In this document: one piece after another, positions 26,688 to 34,400 of the stretch
How the letters are laid out: the number at the start of each line of letters is the position of its first letter
How positions within the stretch are numbered: position 1 is the first letter of the stretch
Source: Paracoccus sp. R12_2
Lineage (GTDB): Bacteria > Pseudomonadota > Alphaproteobacteria > Rhodobacterales > Rhodobacteraceae
DNA: 64,000 nt
Direction: 5' to 3'
Assembly (NCBI RefSeq): GCF_017744015.1
Contig: NZ_JAGHRA010000001.1
Location: forward strand, 1-64,000
The notes under the pieces: model-generated
Told to the model about the DNA's origin: nothing
Databases searched by the model: none
What the model saw: only the letters and a program-made list of their open reading frames with translations
Program-made: the position numbers and the translations under genes

Positions 26688-26745
26688 TTCCGTTAGGTGC
26701 CTGACAGGCTGTAGCCCATGATGCGGAAACGGAACCTAAACGGAA
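26688..26745. promoter_or_regulatory. Repeated AACGGAA boxes upstream of the RND efflux operon
   Basis: AAACGGAA occurs twice in direct orientation exactly 11 bases apart (26727-26734 and 26738-26745). The inverted copy TTCCGTT is at 26688-26694, 8 bases before the adaptor start codon. One-helical-turn direct repeats are typical of OmpR-type response-regulator sites; the inverted pair could alternatively form an RNA hairpin in the leader. The second direct copy overlaps the last codons of the uracil-DNA glycosylase gene. Confidence 0.4.
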
Positions 26746-27572
26746 AGCCCATCCAGCCGGTCGGCCAGCGACAGAAGGTCGCCCCATGCCTCGCGCTTTG
26801 CGACCGGGTTGCGCAGCAGATAGGCAGGGTGGGTCATCGGCAGTGCCGGGCGCCCGAACGCCTGCGTCCACTGGCCGCGAAGCCGCAGGATGCCGCGCCG
26901 CCCCAGCGCCGCCTGACACGGAATATTCCCCATCAGAACCACAAGATCCGGCCCCGCCAGGTCGATATGCCGCTTGAGGAACGGCATGCTCACAGAGATT
27001 TCATCGGCAGACGGATCGCGATTTCCCGGCGGGCGCCATGTCAGCACGTTCACGATATACAGCGCCTTTTCGGCATCGACCGCACTGCGCGACAGCCCGA
27101 TCGCGTCGAACATGCGGTCCAGCAACTGCCCCGCGCGCCCCACGAAGGGACGACCCTGACGGTCCTCTTCGTCGCCCGGCGCCTCTCCCAGGATCAGGAC
27201 GCGCGCCTTCGGGTTTCCGTCCGAGAAACAGAAATTGCGGGCGCCCTTCTTCAGTTCGATCCCGTCGAACGCCTCTTGGGCCCTTGCCAGCGCGTCCAGA
27301 CTGTCCACTGCCGTCGCAAGCGCCTCGGCCTGGGCGATGCGGGCGGCCACGTCGTCCGCGGCATCGGCGACCGGCGGCGCCGGCCGGGCAGCTGCCTGCA
27401 TCGGCAGGGGCGGCATCGGTGCGACAGGCTTTGGCCGCGCAGCCAGTTCGAACCGGTCAACCGGGCTATCCAGAACCGGTTCGTCCACGCCCATCTCGGC
27501 CTGCCATTCCAGCAGGGCCAGGGCGGTGTGGGCGTCCAGATCGATTCCCTGATATGTCGGATTTGCGTCCAT
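26736..27572 (-). CDS. Family 4-type uracil-DNA glycosylase
   Basis: The product is 278 residues. The N-terminal ~95 residues are Ala/Pro-rich and variable; the catalytic domain follows. Motif 1 is LGEAPGDEEDRQGRPFVGRAG, the central part is NVLTWRPPGNRDPSADE, and the substrate-pocket motif is MTHPAYLLRNP. The protein excises uracil from DNA to start base-excision repair. The Cys residues that bind the 4Fe-4S cluster in classical family 4 enzymes are not at their usual places: the CxxC region reads FDGIELKKG, WRPP replaces CRPP, and Ser/Met replaces the later Cys. The cluster may therefore be absent. It lies between petR and the efflux operon. Confidence 0.88.
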   Translation of the reverse strand: MDANPTYQGIDLDAHTALALLEWQAEMGVDEPVLDSPVDRFELAARPKPVAPMPPLPMQAAARPAPPVADAADDVAARIAQAEALATAVDSLDALARAQEAFDGIELKKGARNFCFSDGNPKARVLILGEAPGDEEDRQGRPFVGRAGQLLDRMFDAIGLSRSAVDAEKALYIVNVLTWRPPGNRDPSADEISVSMPFLKRHIDLAGPDLVVLMGNIPCQAALGRRGILRLRGQWTQAFGRPALPMTHPAYLLRNPVAKREAWGDLLSLADRLDGLSV

Positions 27573-27611
27573 CGGCGCGCAGGCTAGGCCGCGCGGGCAG
27601 GCGGGGCAAGA

Positions 27612-28322
27612 TCAGTCGACCACCAGCATGTAGCCGGTGCCGCGTATGGTCTGCAGAAAACGCGGTTCCTTGGGATCTGTTTCGATCTTGCGGCGCAGGC
27701 GCGTGATCTGCACGTCGATCGCGCGTTCGGAATTTTCCGACTCGTCGGCATTTCCGCTGCCCCGACCCAGATCGTCGATCAACTCGGTGCGGCTGACCGG
27801 CTGGCCGTGACTGGCCGCCAGCCGGCGCAGAAGGGCCTGTTCCGTCCCCGTCAGGCGCAGCAGCGCATCGCCCTGCCACAACTCGCCCTTGTCGGTGTCA
27901 TAGCGCAGGTTGCCCATCGTCAGGAACTTTGGCTGGGCCATTTCCGCGACCGGCACGCGCCGCAGGATCGCACCGATCCGCAACAGCAATTCGCGCGGCT
28001 CGAACGGCTTCGACAGGTAATCGTCCGCGCCGCTTTCAAGACCGGAGATCCGATCCTCGATCTCGCCCCTTGCGGTCAGCAACAGGATGGGGGTGTCCAG
28101 CCGCTCGCGCAGCGCCCGCGTCAGCGAGATGCCATCCTCGCCCGGCATCATCACGTCCAGAACGATCAGGTCGAACTCCAGCCCCGCCAGCAGCCTGCGC
28201 GCCTGCGCCGCATCACGCGCCATGGTGACCATGAACCCGTTCTTGCGCAGGAACCGCCCCAGCAGGGCGCGGATGCGTTCATCGTCATCGACGATCAGGA
28301 CATGACTTTCCTGGCTGCTCAT
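27612..28322 (-). CDS. petR: OmpR-family response regulator, PetR-like
   Basis: The product is 236 residues from the ATG at 28322 (GAGG 7 bases upstream; the start falls 8 bases after the MarR stop). The receiver domain spans about 5-120, with the acidic pair in IVDDDE, phosphoacceptor Asp in LIVLDVMMPGEDG, and the conserved Lys in DDYLSKPFEP. The C-terminal winged helix covers 135-235. A MarR-type gene directly upstream makes this the petP-petR pair known from Rhodobacter capsulatus, where petR lies next to the cytochrome bc1 genes and was reported necessary for growth. Here petABC is not adjacent. No cognate histidine kinase is visible. Confidence 0.87.
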   Translation of the reverse strand: MSSQESHVLIVDDDERIRALLGRFLRKNGFMVTMARDAAQARRLLAGLEFDLIVLDVMMPGEDGISLTRALRERLDTPILLLTARGEIEDRISGLESGADDYLSKPFEPRELLLRIGAILRRVPVAEMAQPKFLTMGNLRYDTDKGELWQGDALLRLTGTEQALLRRLAASHGQPVSRTELIDDLGRGSGNADESENSERAIDVQITRLRRKIETDPKEPRFLQTIRGTGYMLVVD

Positions 28323-28330
28323 GGCGGGCC

Positions 28331-28849
28331 TCAATTCTCGTCGGGCAATTCCTTCATTGCCTGATACTGCGCACGCGTCTCGGGGTCCATCATCGCTTCC
28401 AGCACCTGGCGGAAGCCGGCGACGGCTTGCGGCCCCGCGTTGCGATAGGCGGTGCGCATGCGCGCGCGCTGTGCCTCGGACAGGCGACGTTCAAGGGCTG
28501 TTCCCTTGTCGGTCAGGAACAGCCGGCGTTCGCGCCGATCGCGATGCCCGACCCTGCTTTCGACCAGTTGATCCTCGATCAGCGTCCGCAACACCCGGTT
28601 CAGCGATTGCTTGGTCACGCCCAGAACCGCAAGAAGCGAGGTCACCGTCAGGCCGGGATCGCGGTTGATGAAATGCAGCGCGCGATGATGGGCGCGACCA
28701 TAATCCATGTCCGCCAGGATCAGGTCGGGATCGGCGGTGAAGGCGCGATACGCAAAGAACATCGCCTCGATTCCACGGCGCAGCTGGTCGTCGGTGAGGA
28801 ACAGCAGGTCCTCGCCAACCATCTGTTGGATGCGCGCCTTCTTCTGCAT
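28331..28849 (-). CDS. petP: MarR-family regulator, PetP-like
   Basis: The product is 172 residues with the MarR winged helix-turn-helix: HFINRDPGLTVTSLLAVLGVTKQSLNRVL followed by the wing with the conserved DRRERRLFLTDKG. N-terminal and C-terminal helices would form the dimer. It is paired with petR (8-base gap) as in Rhodobacter, where the two are co-transcribed. It diverges from ilvE; the 156-base gap carries a candidate promoter for petP at 28877-28905. Confidence 0.87.
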   Translation of the reverse strand: MQKKARIQQMVGEDLLFLTDDQLRRGIEAMFFAYRAFTADPDLILADMDYGRAHHRALHFINRDPGLTVTSLLAVLGVTKQSLNRVLRTLIEDQLVESRVGHRDRRERRLFLTDKGTALERRLSEAQRARMRTAYRNAGPQAVAGFRQVLEAMMDPETRAQYQAMKELPDEN

Positions 28850-28876
28850 TCGGAATGTCCTTTCGATGCTTCGCGC

Positions 28877-28905
28877 TTGATAGGGCAGCGTTGTTGACTT
28901 TCCAA
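28877..28905 (-). promoter_or_regulatory. Candidate sigma70-type promoter for petP-petR
   Basis: On the minus strand TTGGAA (28905-28900) and TATCAA (28882-28877) are separated by exactly 17 bases. The -10 element lies 28 bases before the petP start codon. Both hexamers match the consensus moderately, and the spacing is ideal. Confidence 0.4.
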
Positions 28906-29005
28906 GATTCGATTGCTAGCCGTCAAGTGCTTCGCGCAACAAAAGGGCCGGATTCGGGCGGACCCGCGCAAGATATGAAAAATCCCGATCCGAATGGAGA
29001 CAAAG

Positions 29006-29875
29006 ATGACGGCGGCTTACGACGATCGCGACGGCAAGATCTGGATGGATGGCGAACTGATCGAATGGCGCGACGCGAAGGTGCATATCCTGACCCACGC
29101 GCTGCACTATGCCAGCTCGGTATTCGAGGGCGAGCGCTGCTACAACGGCAAGATCTTCAAAAGCCACGAACATTCGGTGCGGCTGATTGAATCCGGTCGC
29201 CTGCTGGACATGCCGATTCCCTACAGCCCCGACGAGATCGACGCGGCGAAAGAGGCCGTTCTGAAGGCCAACGGCTTCGAGAACGCCTATGTGCGGGTCG
29301 TCGCATGGCGCGGGTCAGGACAGGACATGGGCGTTTCGGCAAGCCGCAACCCGGTTCGCATGGCGGTCTGCGCCTGGGAATGGGGCAGCTATTACGGCGA
29401 TGCGAAGATGCAAGGCGCCAAGCTGGACGTGGCCAAGTGGAAACGTCCCAGCCCCGAAACCATCCCGACCGCCGCCAAGGCCGCCGGCCTATACATGATC
29501 TGCACCATGTCGAAACATGCCGCCGAGGCGAAAGGCTGTTCCGACGCGCTGTTCATGGACTGGGAAGGATATGTCGCGGAAGCCACCGGGGCGAATATCT
29601 TCTTCGTCAAGGACGGAGAGATCCACACCCCGCTGGCCGACCGTTTCCTGAACGGCATCACGCGCCAGACCGTCGTGCAGATGCTGAAGGACAAGGGGCT
29701 GACCGTCCACGAGCGCCGCATTACCCCCGACGAGCTGGAAGGTTTTCAGGAATGCTTCCTGACCGGCACTGCAGCCGAGGTGACCCCCGTGGGGCAGATC
29801 GGTGACTGGCATTTTCAGGTCGGCCAGACCACCCGCGACATCGCCGAGGACTACGAACGGCTGGTCCGCGCCTGA
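29006..29875 (+). CDS. ilvE: Branched-chain amino acid aminotransferase
   Basis: The product is 289 residues from the ATG at 29006, preferred over an ATG 12 bases upstream because GGAGA is then well placed. It is a fold-type IV PLP enzyme: HALHYASSVFEGERCY, the PLP lysine in IPTAAKAAGLYM, and DWEGYVAEATGANIFFVKDG followed by NGITRQTV and ECFLTGTAAEVTPV. It transfers the amino group between glutamate and the keto acids of Leu, Ile and Val. It is a stand-alone gene followed by a strong terminator. Confidence 0.93.
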   Translation: MTAAYDDRDGKIWMDGELIEWRDAKVHILTHALHYASSVFEGERCYNGKIFKSHEHSVRLIESGRLLDMPIPYSPDEIDAAKEAVLKANGFENAYVRVVAWRGSGQDMGVSASRNPVRMAVCAWEWGSYYGDAKMQGAKLDVAKWKRPSPETIPTAAKAAGLYMICTMSKHAAEAKGCSDALFMDWEGYVAEATGANIFFVKDGEIHTPLADRFLNGITRQTVVQMLKDKGLTVHERRITPDELEGFQECFLTGTAAEVTPVGQIGDWHFQVGQTTRDIAEDYERLVRA

Positions 29876-29900
29876 CACCGGCATATCTTTGCAGAAATGG

Positions 29901-29929
29901 AAAAGGGCCGCAGCAAATGCGGCCCTTTT
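29901..29929. terminator. Strong bidirectional intrinsic terminator
   Basis: An 11-bp perfect stem, AAAAGGGCCGC (29901-29911) with GCGGCCCTTTT (29919-29929), has a 7-base loop. The A/T ends provide a T-run in both directions. It sits 25 bases after the ilvE stop and 21 bases past the stop of the convergent small gene. Confidence 0.88.
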
Positions 29930-29950
29930 GCTGATCCGGCAGAACCATGT

Positions 29951-30139
29951 TCAGGCAAGCCGGTCACGTTCGATCCGCAGATATTCGGCGGTCTTGCGAT
30001 TTTCCTGCCCGCGAGTCTGGGGGCGAGCACGCAGCGTGGCGACCGCCGGATGCATGCCGGCCTCGCGTTCCTGCCGCGTGTATTCGCGCAGGCGTGTTCC
30101 GGCATGAGCGCGTGGCTGATCGCTGATATGCTTGGTCAT
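29951..30139 (-). CDS. Small conserved-type hypothetical protein, 62 residues
   Basis: The product is 62 residues, strongly basic and hydrophilic (many Arg, with RPQTRGQENRKTAEYLRIERDRL at its end). A very good Shine-Dalgarno (AGAGGAGG) lies 8 bases before the ATG, and the gene has its own terminator 21 bases past the stop, which is the reason for calling it real. No domain is recognised. The charge suggests binding to nucleic acid or a ribosomal partner, but that is only a guess. Confidence 0.65.
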   Translation of the reverse strand: MTKHISDQPRAHAGTRLREYTRQEREAGMHPAVATLRARPQTRGQENRKTAEYLRIERDRLA

Positions 30140-30202
30140 CTTCGGCCCTCCTCTGGTCCTTGAGTCCCGAATATAGGTCCGAATCGGTCCGTTTCAAAGG
30201 TC

Positions 30203-30667
30203 TCAGGCGGCCTTGATCCCCTGCGCGGCAGCCAGAACGGCATGCAGCGCCGAGGGGTTGTCGTTGGCCCGCAGCTTGCTGCGCAGGTCTCCGTCGCGCA
30301 GCGTCCGGGACACCAGGGCCAGGGCCTTGAGGTGATCGACGCCGCTGCTTTCGGGTGCCAGAAGGGCGAAGACCAGATCGACCGGCTGGCGGTCCACGGC
30401 GTCGAAATCCATGGGTTTTTCCAGTCTCAGGAACAGCCCAACCACCTTTTCCAGCCCGTGCAGCCTTGCGTGCGGCAGGGCCACGCCCTGCCCTACCCCG
30501 GTCGGGCCAAGGCTTTCGCGCTCTTGCAGGGCATCAAGAACTTCCGAGGCATTCAGCCGGTATTCGGCTGCGGCCAGATCGGCAAGTTCTTGAAACAACC
30601 GCTTCTTCGACGTGATCTGCCCTACCGAACGCACGGCGCCGGGCTTCAGGATCTCGCTGAGTTGCAT
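30203..30667 (-). CDS. ptsN: Nitrogen-PTS EIIA protein PtsN
   Basis: The product is 154 residues, a PTS EIIA type 2 domain. The phosphoacceptor is His66 in GVALPHARLHGL; ERESLGPTGVGQG precedes it. EIIA-Ntr receives phosphate from EI-Ntr through NPr and acts in regulation (potassium, nitrogen, sigma factors), not in sugar uptake. It follows hpf by 81 bases with a strong hairpin in between. The order lptB-hpf-ptsN is common in proteobacteria, often with rpoN between lptB and hpf; here rpoN is missing from the cluster. Confidence 0.93.
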   Translation of the reverse strand: MQLSEILKPGAVRSVGQITSKKRLFQELADLAAAEYRLNASEVLDALQERESLGPTGVGQGVALPHARLHGLEKVVGLFLRLEKPMDFDAVDRQPVDLVFALLAPESSGVDHLKALALVSRTLRDGDLRSKLRANDNPSALHAVLAAAQGIKAA

Positions 30668-30692
30668 GTTCGCGCGTCTTCCCCAAGCTGTG

Positions 30693-30718
30693 CGCCCCCG
30701 GGCTTGAACCCGGGGGCG
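30693..30718 (-). terminator. GC-rich hairpin between hpf and ptsN
   Basis: A 10-bp perfect stem, CGCCCCCGGG (30693-30702) with CCCGGGGGCG (30709-30718), has a 6-base loop and sits 31 bases after the hpf stop. On the minus strand no T-run follows (CACAGCTTGG). It is more likely a partial terminator or processing/stability element that lowers ptsN expression relative to hpf. Confidence 0.55.
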
Positions 30719-30748
30719 GCTCAGTTTCTGCTGGCGTGGCGGTTGGCG

Positions 30749-31324
30749 TCAGCCATTTCCGCGCGGATCGATCCAGCCCACATTGCCGTCTTCGCGGCGG
30801 TGGACGACATTCACGCCACCATGTTTCTCGTTGCGGAACACCAGAAGCGGCGCCCCCGCCAGTTCCATCTGCATGACCGCGTCACCGACCGACAATGTCG
30901 GCACACGGGATTCCATCTCGGCGATGATGATGGGCTGCAGTCCGCTGTCCTGCGTTTCCCATTCCTCTTCGTCGGCGGCCAGCACATATATGCCGGCCTG
31001 ACCGAACACAACCGGTTCCGAGCGATCCTTGTGATGGTCCTTCAGTCGACGCTTGTAGCGGCGCAACTGCTTGTCCATCTTCTCGCGGCAGGCTTCGAAG
31101 GCGGCATAGATCTCGGTCGCGACGCCCTTGGCCTGCACCGTCAGGCCGGTCGAAAGATGCACCACCGAATCGCACAGGAACTGATGCGCATCCTTGGAAA
31201 ATGTCACCGTCGCGTCGGTCGGACGCTGCGAATACTTTGTCACCGTCTCGCCCAGCTCGGTCTCCACATGGGTACTGAGGGCATCACCGACATCAATGTG
31301 TTTTCCGCTGATGGTGTAGCGCAT
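30749..31324 (-). CDS. hpf: Ribosome hibernation promoting factor, long form
   Basis: The product is 191 residues from the ATG at 31324, with AGAGGAAAG 6 bases upstream; longer frames lack the conserved start MRYTISGKHIDVGD. Residues 1-110 form the S30AE/YfiA domain with basic patches (REKMDKQLRRYKRRLKDHHKD). After a linker the C-terminal dimerisation domain covers about 135-190 (PTLSVGDAVMQMELAGAPLLVFRN). The long form dimerises 70S ribosomes into inactive 100S particles in stationary phase. It lies 195 bases after lptB, so it may have its own promoter as well. Confidence 0.93.
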   Translation of the reverse strand: MRYTISGKHIDVGDALSTHVETELGETVTKYSQRPTDATVTFSKDAHQFLCDSVVHLSTGLTVQAKGVATEIYAAFEACREKMDKQLRRYKRRLKDHHKDRSEPVVFGQAGIYVLAADEEEWETQDSGLQPIIIAEMESRVPTLSVGDAVMQMELAGAPLLVFRNEKHGGVNVVHRREDGNVGWIDPRGNG

Positions 31325-31447
31325 CGTCTTTCCTCTCCGGTTGCCCGTCCCTGCCGTATGCGCCGACCCGTTCAAGCAGCCGGCCCACGGCGGAAAACGG
31401 GGATGGCGGGGCACGGCGCGTTACCGCACCCGCGTAAGTCAATTTGG

Positions 31448-31470
31448 TGACAGCAAATCGGTTCTGTCAA
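31448..31470 (-). promoter_or_regulatory. Palindrome with a -35-like TTGACA upstream of hpf
   Basis: The inverted repeat TGACAG (31448-31453) and CTGTCA (31464-31469) is separated by 10 bases in the lptB-hpf gap, about 125 bases before the hpf start. On the minus strand its edge reads TTGACA (31470-31465), a perfect -35 hexamer, but no good -10 is visible at 17-18 bases. It may be a regulated hpf promoter. Confidence 0.33.
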
Positions 31471-31519
31471 CGGGGGGCACGATTGCGTGAGCAGTTTCCG
31501 CATCCGGCGTCGCGCGCGA

Positions 31520-32269
31520 TCAGACCATGCGGAAGCTTTCGCCCAGATAGACTTCGCGCACCTTCGGATCGGACACGATCTGTTCAGTGGTTCCCGACAT
31601 CAGCACATGTCCGTCATGCAGGATATAGGCGCGATCCACGATCCCCAGCGTCTCGCGTACATTGTGGTCGGTGATCAGCACGCCGATTCCGCGCGATTTC
31701 AGGTCGTGGACCAGTCCCCGGATTTCACCGACCGCGATCGGATCGACGCCGGCGAAGGGTTCGTCCAGCAGCAGGAATTTCGGATCCGACGCGAGGCATC
31801 GCGCGATCTCGACACGTCGCCGCTCGCCGCCGGACAGGGCCAGCGCCGGGGCGCCGCGCAGATGCGTGATCGAAAAATCGCCCAGCAGTTCCTCAAGCCG
31901 GTCGCGGCGATGCCGGGGATCGCGCAACGTCCCCTCCAGCACCGCCATGATGTTCTGCTCGACCGTCAGCCCGCGAAAGATCGACATCTCCTGCGGCAGA
32001 TATCCGATGCCCATACGCGCGCGGCGAAACATCGGCAGGCGCGTCGCATCGCGGCCGTCGATCAGCACCTGCCCCGCGTCCGGGGGCACAAGCCCCGCGA
32101 TGCAGTAGAAACAGGTGGTCTTGCCCGACCCGTTCGGGCCCAGCAACGCGACGACCTCACCGCGCGACAGCGACAACGAGACGTCGTGGATGACCGGGCG
32201 ATTGCGATATGATTTCCGCAGGCCCCGAACGACCAAGCCGCCATCGCCCTGCTTTGAATCCCCCGTCAT
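31520..32269 (-). CDS. lptB: LPS export ABC transporter ATP-binding protein LptB
   Basis: The product is 249 residues, an ABC ATPase with Walker [10 protein letters not shown], signature [15 protein letters not shown], Walker [14 protein letters not shown] and switch His in LITDHNV. LptB powers extraction of lipopolysaccharide from the inner membrane with LptF/LptG (not in this window). Its start overlaps the lptA stop by one base, and lptC lies upstream, giving the standard lptC-lptA-lptB operon. Confidence 0.95.
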   Translation of the reverse strand: MTGDSKQGDGGLVVRGLRKSYRNRPVIHDVSLSLSRGEVVALLGPNGSGKTTCFYCIAGLVPPDAGQVLIDGRDATRLPMFRRARMGIGYLPQEMSIFRGLTVEQNIMAVLEGTLRDPRHRRDRLEELLGDFSITHLRGAPALALSGGERRRVEIARCLASDPKFLLLDEPFAGVDPIAVGEIRGLVHDLKSRGIGVLITDHNVRETLGIVDRAYILHDGHVLMSGTTEQIVSDPKVREVYLGESFRMV

Positions 32270-32745
32270 CAGTTTCCTTCAGGTTGCAGGACGGAACGGA
32301 CGCGGCCATCGACCTGCGCGGTGCCGGAGACAAGATTGACCACCATCTTGTCACCCGTCAGCGCGTTGCGCCCCTGTGTCATGACGACATCGCCTGTCAG
32401 GGTGACATTGCCTGATTCAACGTCATAAACCGCCTCGCGCGCCTCGGCCGCATCCGCGCCCGATACCAACGTGACACTGCCGGTCGCGTGCAAGGACCGG
32501 ATGCGGTTCTGCCCACCCTCGGCATATTCGACCGTGACCGTTTCCGCCGACAGCCGCATGTCGCCCTGCCCGATCACGACATTGCCGGTAAACACCGCGC
32601 TGCCGTCGGACTGATTGACAGACAGGCTGTCTGCGGCCACCTCGACCTGGGCCGAGGTATCGGCCTTTACACCACCGAAGGCGATATTCTGGGCCGTCGC
32701 CGGCGCAGCGGCCAGCAGCAAGGCGATGGTCAGGGGGCGAAGCAT
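32269..32745 (-). CDS. lptA: LPS transport periplasmic protein LptA
   Basis: The product is 158 residues from the ATG at 32745, chosen because AAGGAG lies 9 bases upstream and a typical signal peptide follows ([19 protein letters not shown]); a start 27 bases upstream would put Arg-rich residues before it. The mature part is an OstA-like beta-jellyroll ([49 protein letters not shown]). LptA builds the periplasmic bridge carrying LPS to LptDE. It is short relative to E. coli LptA (185). Confidence 0.9.
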   Translation of the reverse strand: MLRPLTIALLLAAAPATAQNIAFGGVKADTSAQVEVAADSLSVNQSDGSAVFTGNVVIGQGDMRLSAETVTVEYAEGGQNRIRSLHATGSVTLVSGADAAEAREAVYDVESGNVTLTGDVVMTQGRNALTGDKMVVNLVSGTAQVDGRVRSVLQPEGN

Positions 32746-32785
32746 GGGTTGTCGGCTCCTTCGGCGGGTCATCGAGTGCTGGGGT

Positions 32786-33376
32786 TCAGGGTTGGTATAT
32801 CAGACGGACATCGCCGGAGAAATTCAAGACTGCGGCCTCATCCGCGTCTGCGGCAGCGCCGCCATCTGGCAACAACTCCATGTTCTCGGCGGTGATACGT
32901 CCGAAGGGGGCGCGGGCATCAACGCCGTCACCGGCAGCCAGGCGCGATCGGTCCGTCGCCGCGTCCAGCATTGGCGTCTCCAGCGTCCAGCCCGATGAAA
33001 GCGTCATCCGAACGCCACCCCGCAACCCGATCAGCCCCTCGGTCAACACCGCATCAGGGGCGGTCAGATCGGCGTTGAGACCGTCGGGACGACGCCAGTC
33101 CAGCCGCAGATCACTGGCATTTCCGTCAGATCCGTCGTTTCCCGGCGTCGCCTGCCCCGCCTTAAGCGAGATCCGGGCCCCGTCACTGGTCACACCGGCA
33201 TATTCAGGCGCGATCACACGGGGACCGCGCGCCATGTTCTCGGCATCCACCTCGGCATAGGGAATCCGCGGCTCGGTGCCCGGCTGACGCGAAAACAGGA
33301 ACATCGTCGACAGGATCGCAAGCGCCGCCAGCGGCAGAAGCACGCGCAGCCAGCGAACGATGCGGGTCCGGTTCAT
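32786..33376 (-). CDS. lptC: LPS export system protein LptC
   Basis: The product is 196 residues from the ATG at 33376, 4 bases after the kpsF stop. A single N-terminal membrane anchor (VRWLRVLLPLAALAILSTMFLF) is followed by a periplasmic beta-jellyroll domain with low sequence conservation, as usual in this family. LptC accepts LPS from LptB2FG and hands it to LptA. Its identity rests on the anchor, size and position directly before lptA and lptB. Confidence 0.87.
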   Translation of the reverse strand: MNRTRIVRWLRVLLPLAALAILSTMFLFSRQPGTEPRIPYAEVDAENMARGPRVIAPEYAGVTSDGARISLKAGQATPGNDGSDGNASDLRLDWRRPDGLNADLTAPDAVLTEGLIGLRGGVRMTLSSGWTLETPMLDAATDRSRLAAGDGVDARAPFGRITAENMELLPDGGAAADADEAAVLNFSGDVRLIYQP

Positions 33377-33380
33377 CGCA

Positions 33381-34400
33381 CTAGACCAGTCCCGCCCGCA
33401 GGCAGTCATGGATATGCAGGATGCCGCGCGGCGTACCGTTCTCGACGGCGAAAAGACAGGTGATCTTGCGATCCTGCATCTCGGCCAGAGCGGCCTCTGC
33501 CAGGGCGTCGGGTGTGATCACGCGTGGCTGCGGGGTCATCACCTCTGCGGCGCTGTGATCCAGCAGGCCCTGCATGTGACGCCGAAGATCGCCATCCGTG
33601 ATGATGCCGACCAGATGCCCCGAACCATCGGTCACGCCGGTCACCCCATATCCTTTCTGGCTGATCACCAGAAGCGCGTCGGTCATCGGGGCATTCTCAT
33701 CGACCAGCGGCATGTCGGCATGCATCAGGTCACCGACCTTCGACAACAGCGCGCCCAGCTTGCCACCGGGATGGAAGGTCCGAAAATGCTCGGGCGTGAA
33801 CTCGCGATGTTCCATCAGCGCGATCGCCAGCGCATCGCCAAGGGCCAGCGTCATCGTGGTCGATGTGGTTGGAACGATCCCGTTTCCACAGGCCTCTTCG
33901 GCCGCGGGCAGGACAAGCGCCACGTCCGACTGCCTCAGCAATGTCGAATTCGGTCGCGACGCCACGCCGATCAACGGGATCTGAAACCGCCGCGTATGCG
34001 CGATCAGGTCCGCCAGTTCAGGCGTCTCGCCACTGTTCGACAGGACCAGCGCAACGTCCGCGCGTGTCACCATGCCCAGATCGCCATGACTGGCCTCGGC
34101 CGGATGAACGAACTGAGCCGGCGTCCCCGTCGAGGCCAGCGTCGCGGCGATCTTTCTTCCGACATGGCCCGACTTGCCCATGCCGGATACGATCACGCGT
34201 CCTGTCGAACCAAGGATCGTCTCGACAGCCGCCAGAAATTCCGGGCCAAGCCCCGTCGCCAGCAGATCCAGCCCCCGGATCTCGGTCCGGATCACGCGCC
34301 GCGCGGTTTCGATGTAATCGTTCAAGCCGAATGCCTCTTCTTCTTTGCCCAAATATCTGCCTGCAAGCCCGGCGGCATCGCGCCACGGCCCCGCCTTCAT
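33381..34400 (-). CDS. Arabinose-5-phosphate isomerase KpsF/KdsD
   Basis: The product is 339 residues: a SIS sugar-isomerase domain (about 50-190; VSGMGKSGHVGRKIAATLASTGTPAQFVHPAEASHGDLG) and two CBS domains (about 215-335). The enzyme converts ribulose-5-phosphate to arabinose-5-phosphate, the first step of Kdo synthesis, which fits its place next to LPS export genes. It begins immediately after the RNase D stop. The MKAGPW start has no strong ribosome-binding site; a start at LNDYIETAR would be shorter by about 26 residues. Confidence 0.93.
   Translation of the reverse strand: MKAGPWRDAAGLAGRYLGKEEEAFGLNDYIETARRVIRTEIRGLDLLATGLGPEFLAAVETILGSTGRVIVSGMGKSGHVGRKIAATLASTGTPAQFVHPAEASHGDLGMVTRADVALVLSNSGETPELADLIAHTRRFQIPLIGVASRPNSTLLRQSDVALVLPAAEEACGNGIVPTTSTTMTLALGDALAIALMEHREFTPEHFRTFHPGGKLGALLSKVGDLMHADMPLVDENAPMTDALLVISQKGYGVTGVTDGSGHLVGIITDGDLRRHMQGLLDHSAAEVMTPQPRVITPDALAEAALAEMQDRKITCLFAVENGTPRGILHIHDCLRAGLV

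Noticed and set aside
30693-30718. CRISPR-like or mobile-element repeat
   Set aside because: It is a single palindrome without repeated copies or spacers; it fits an mRNA hairpin.
30668-31519. rpoN expected between lptB and hpf
   Set aside because: The gap of 195 bases is too small; rpoN is absent from this cluster.
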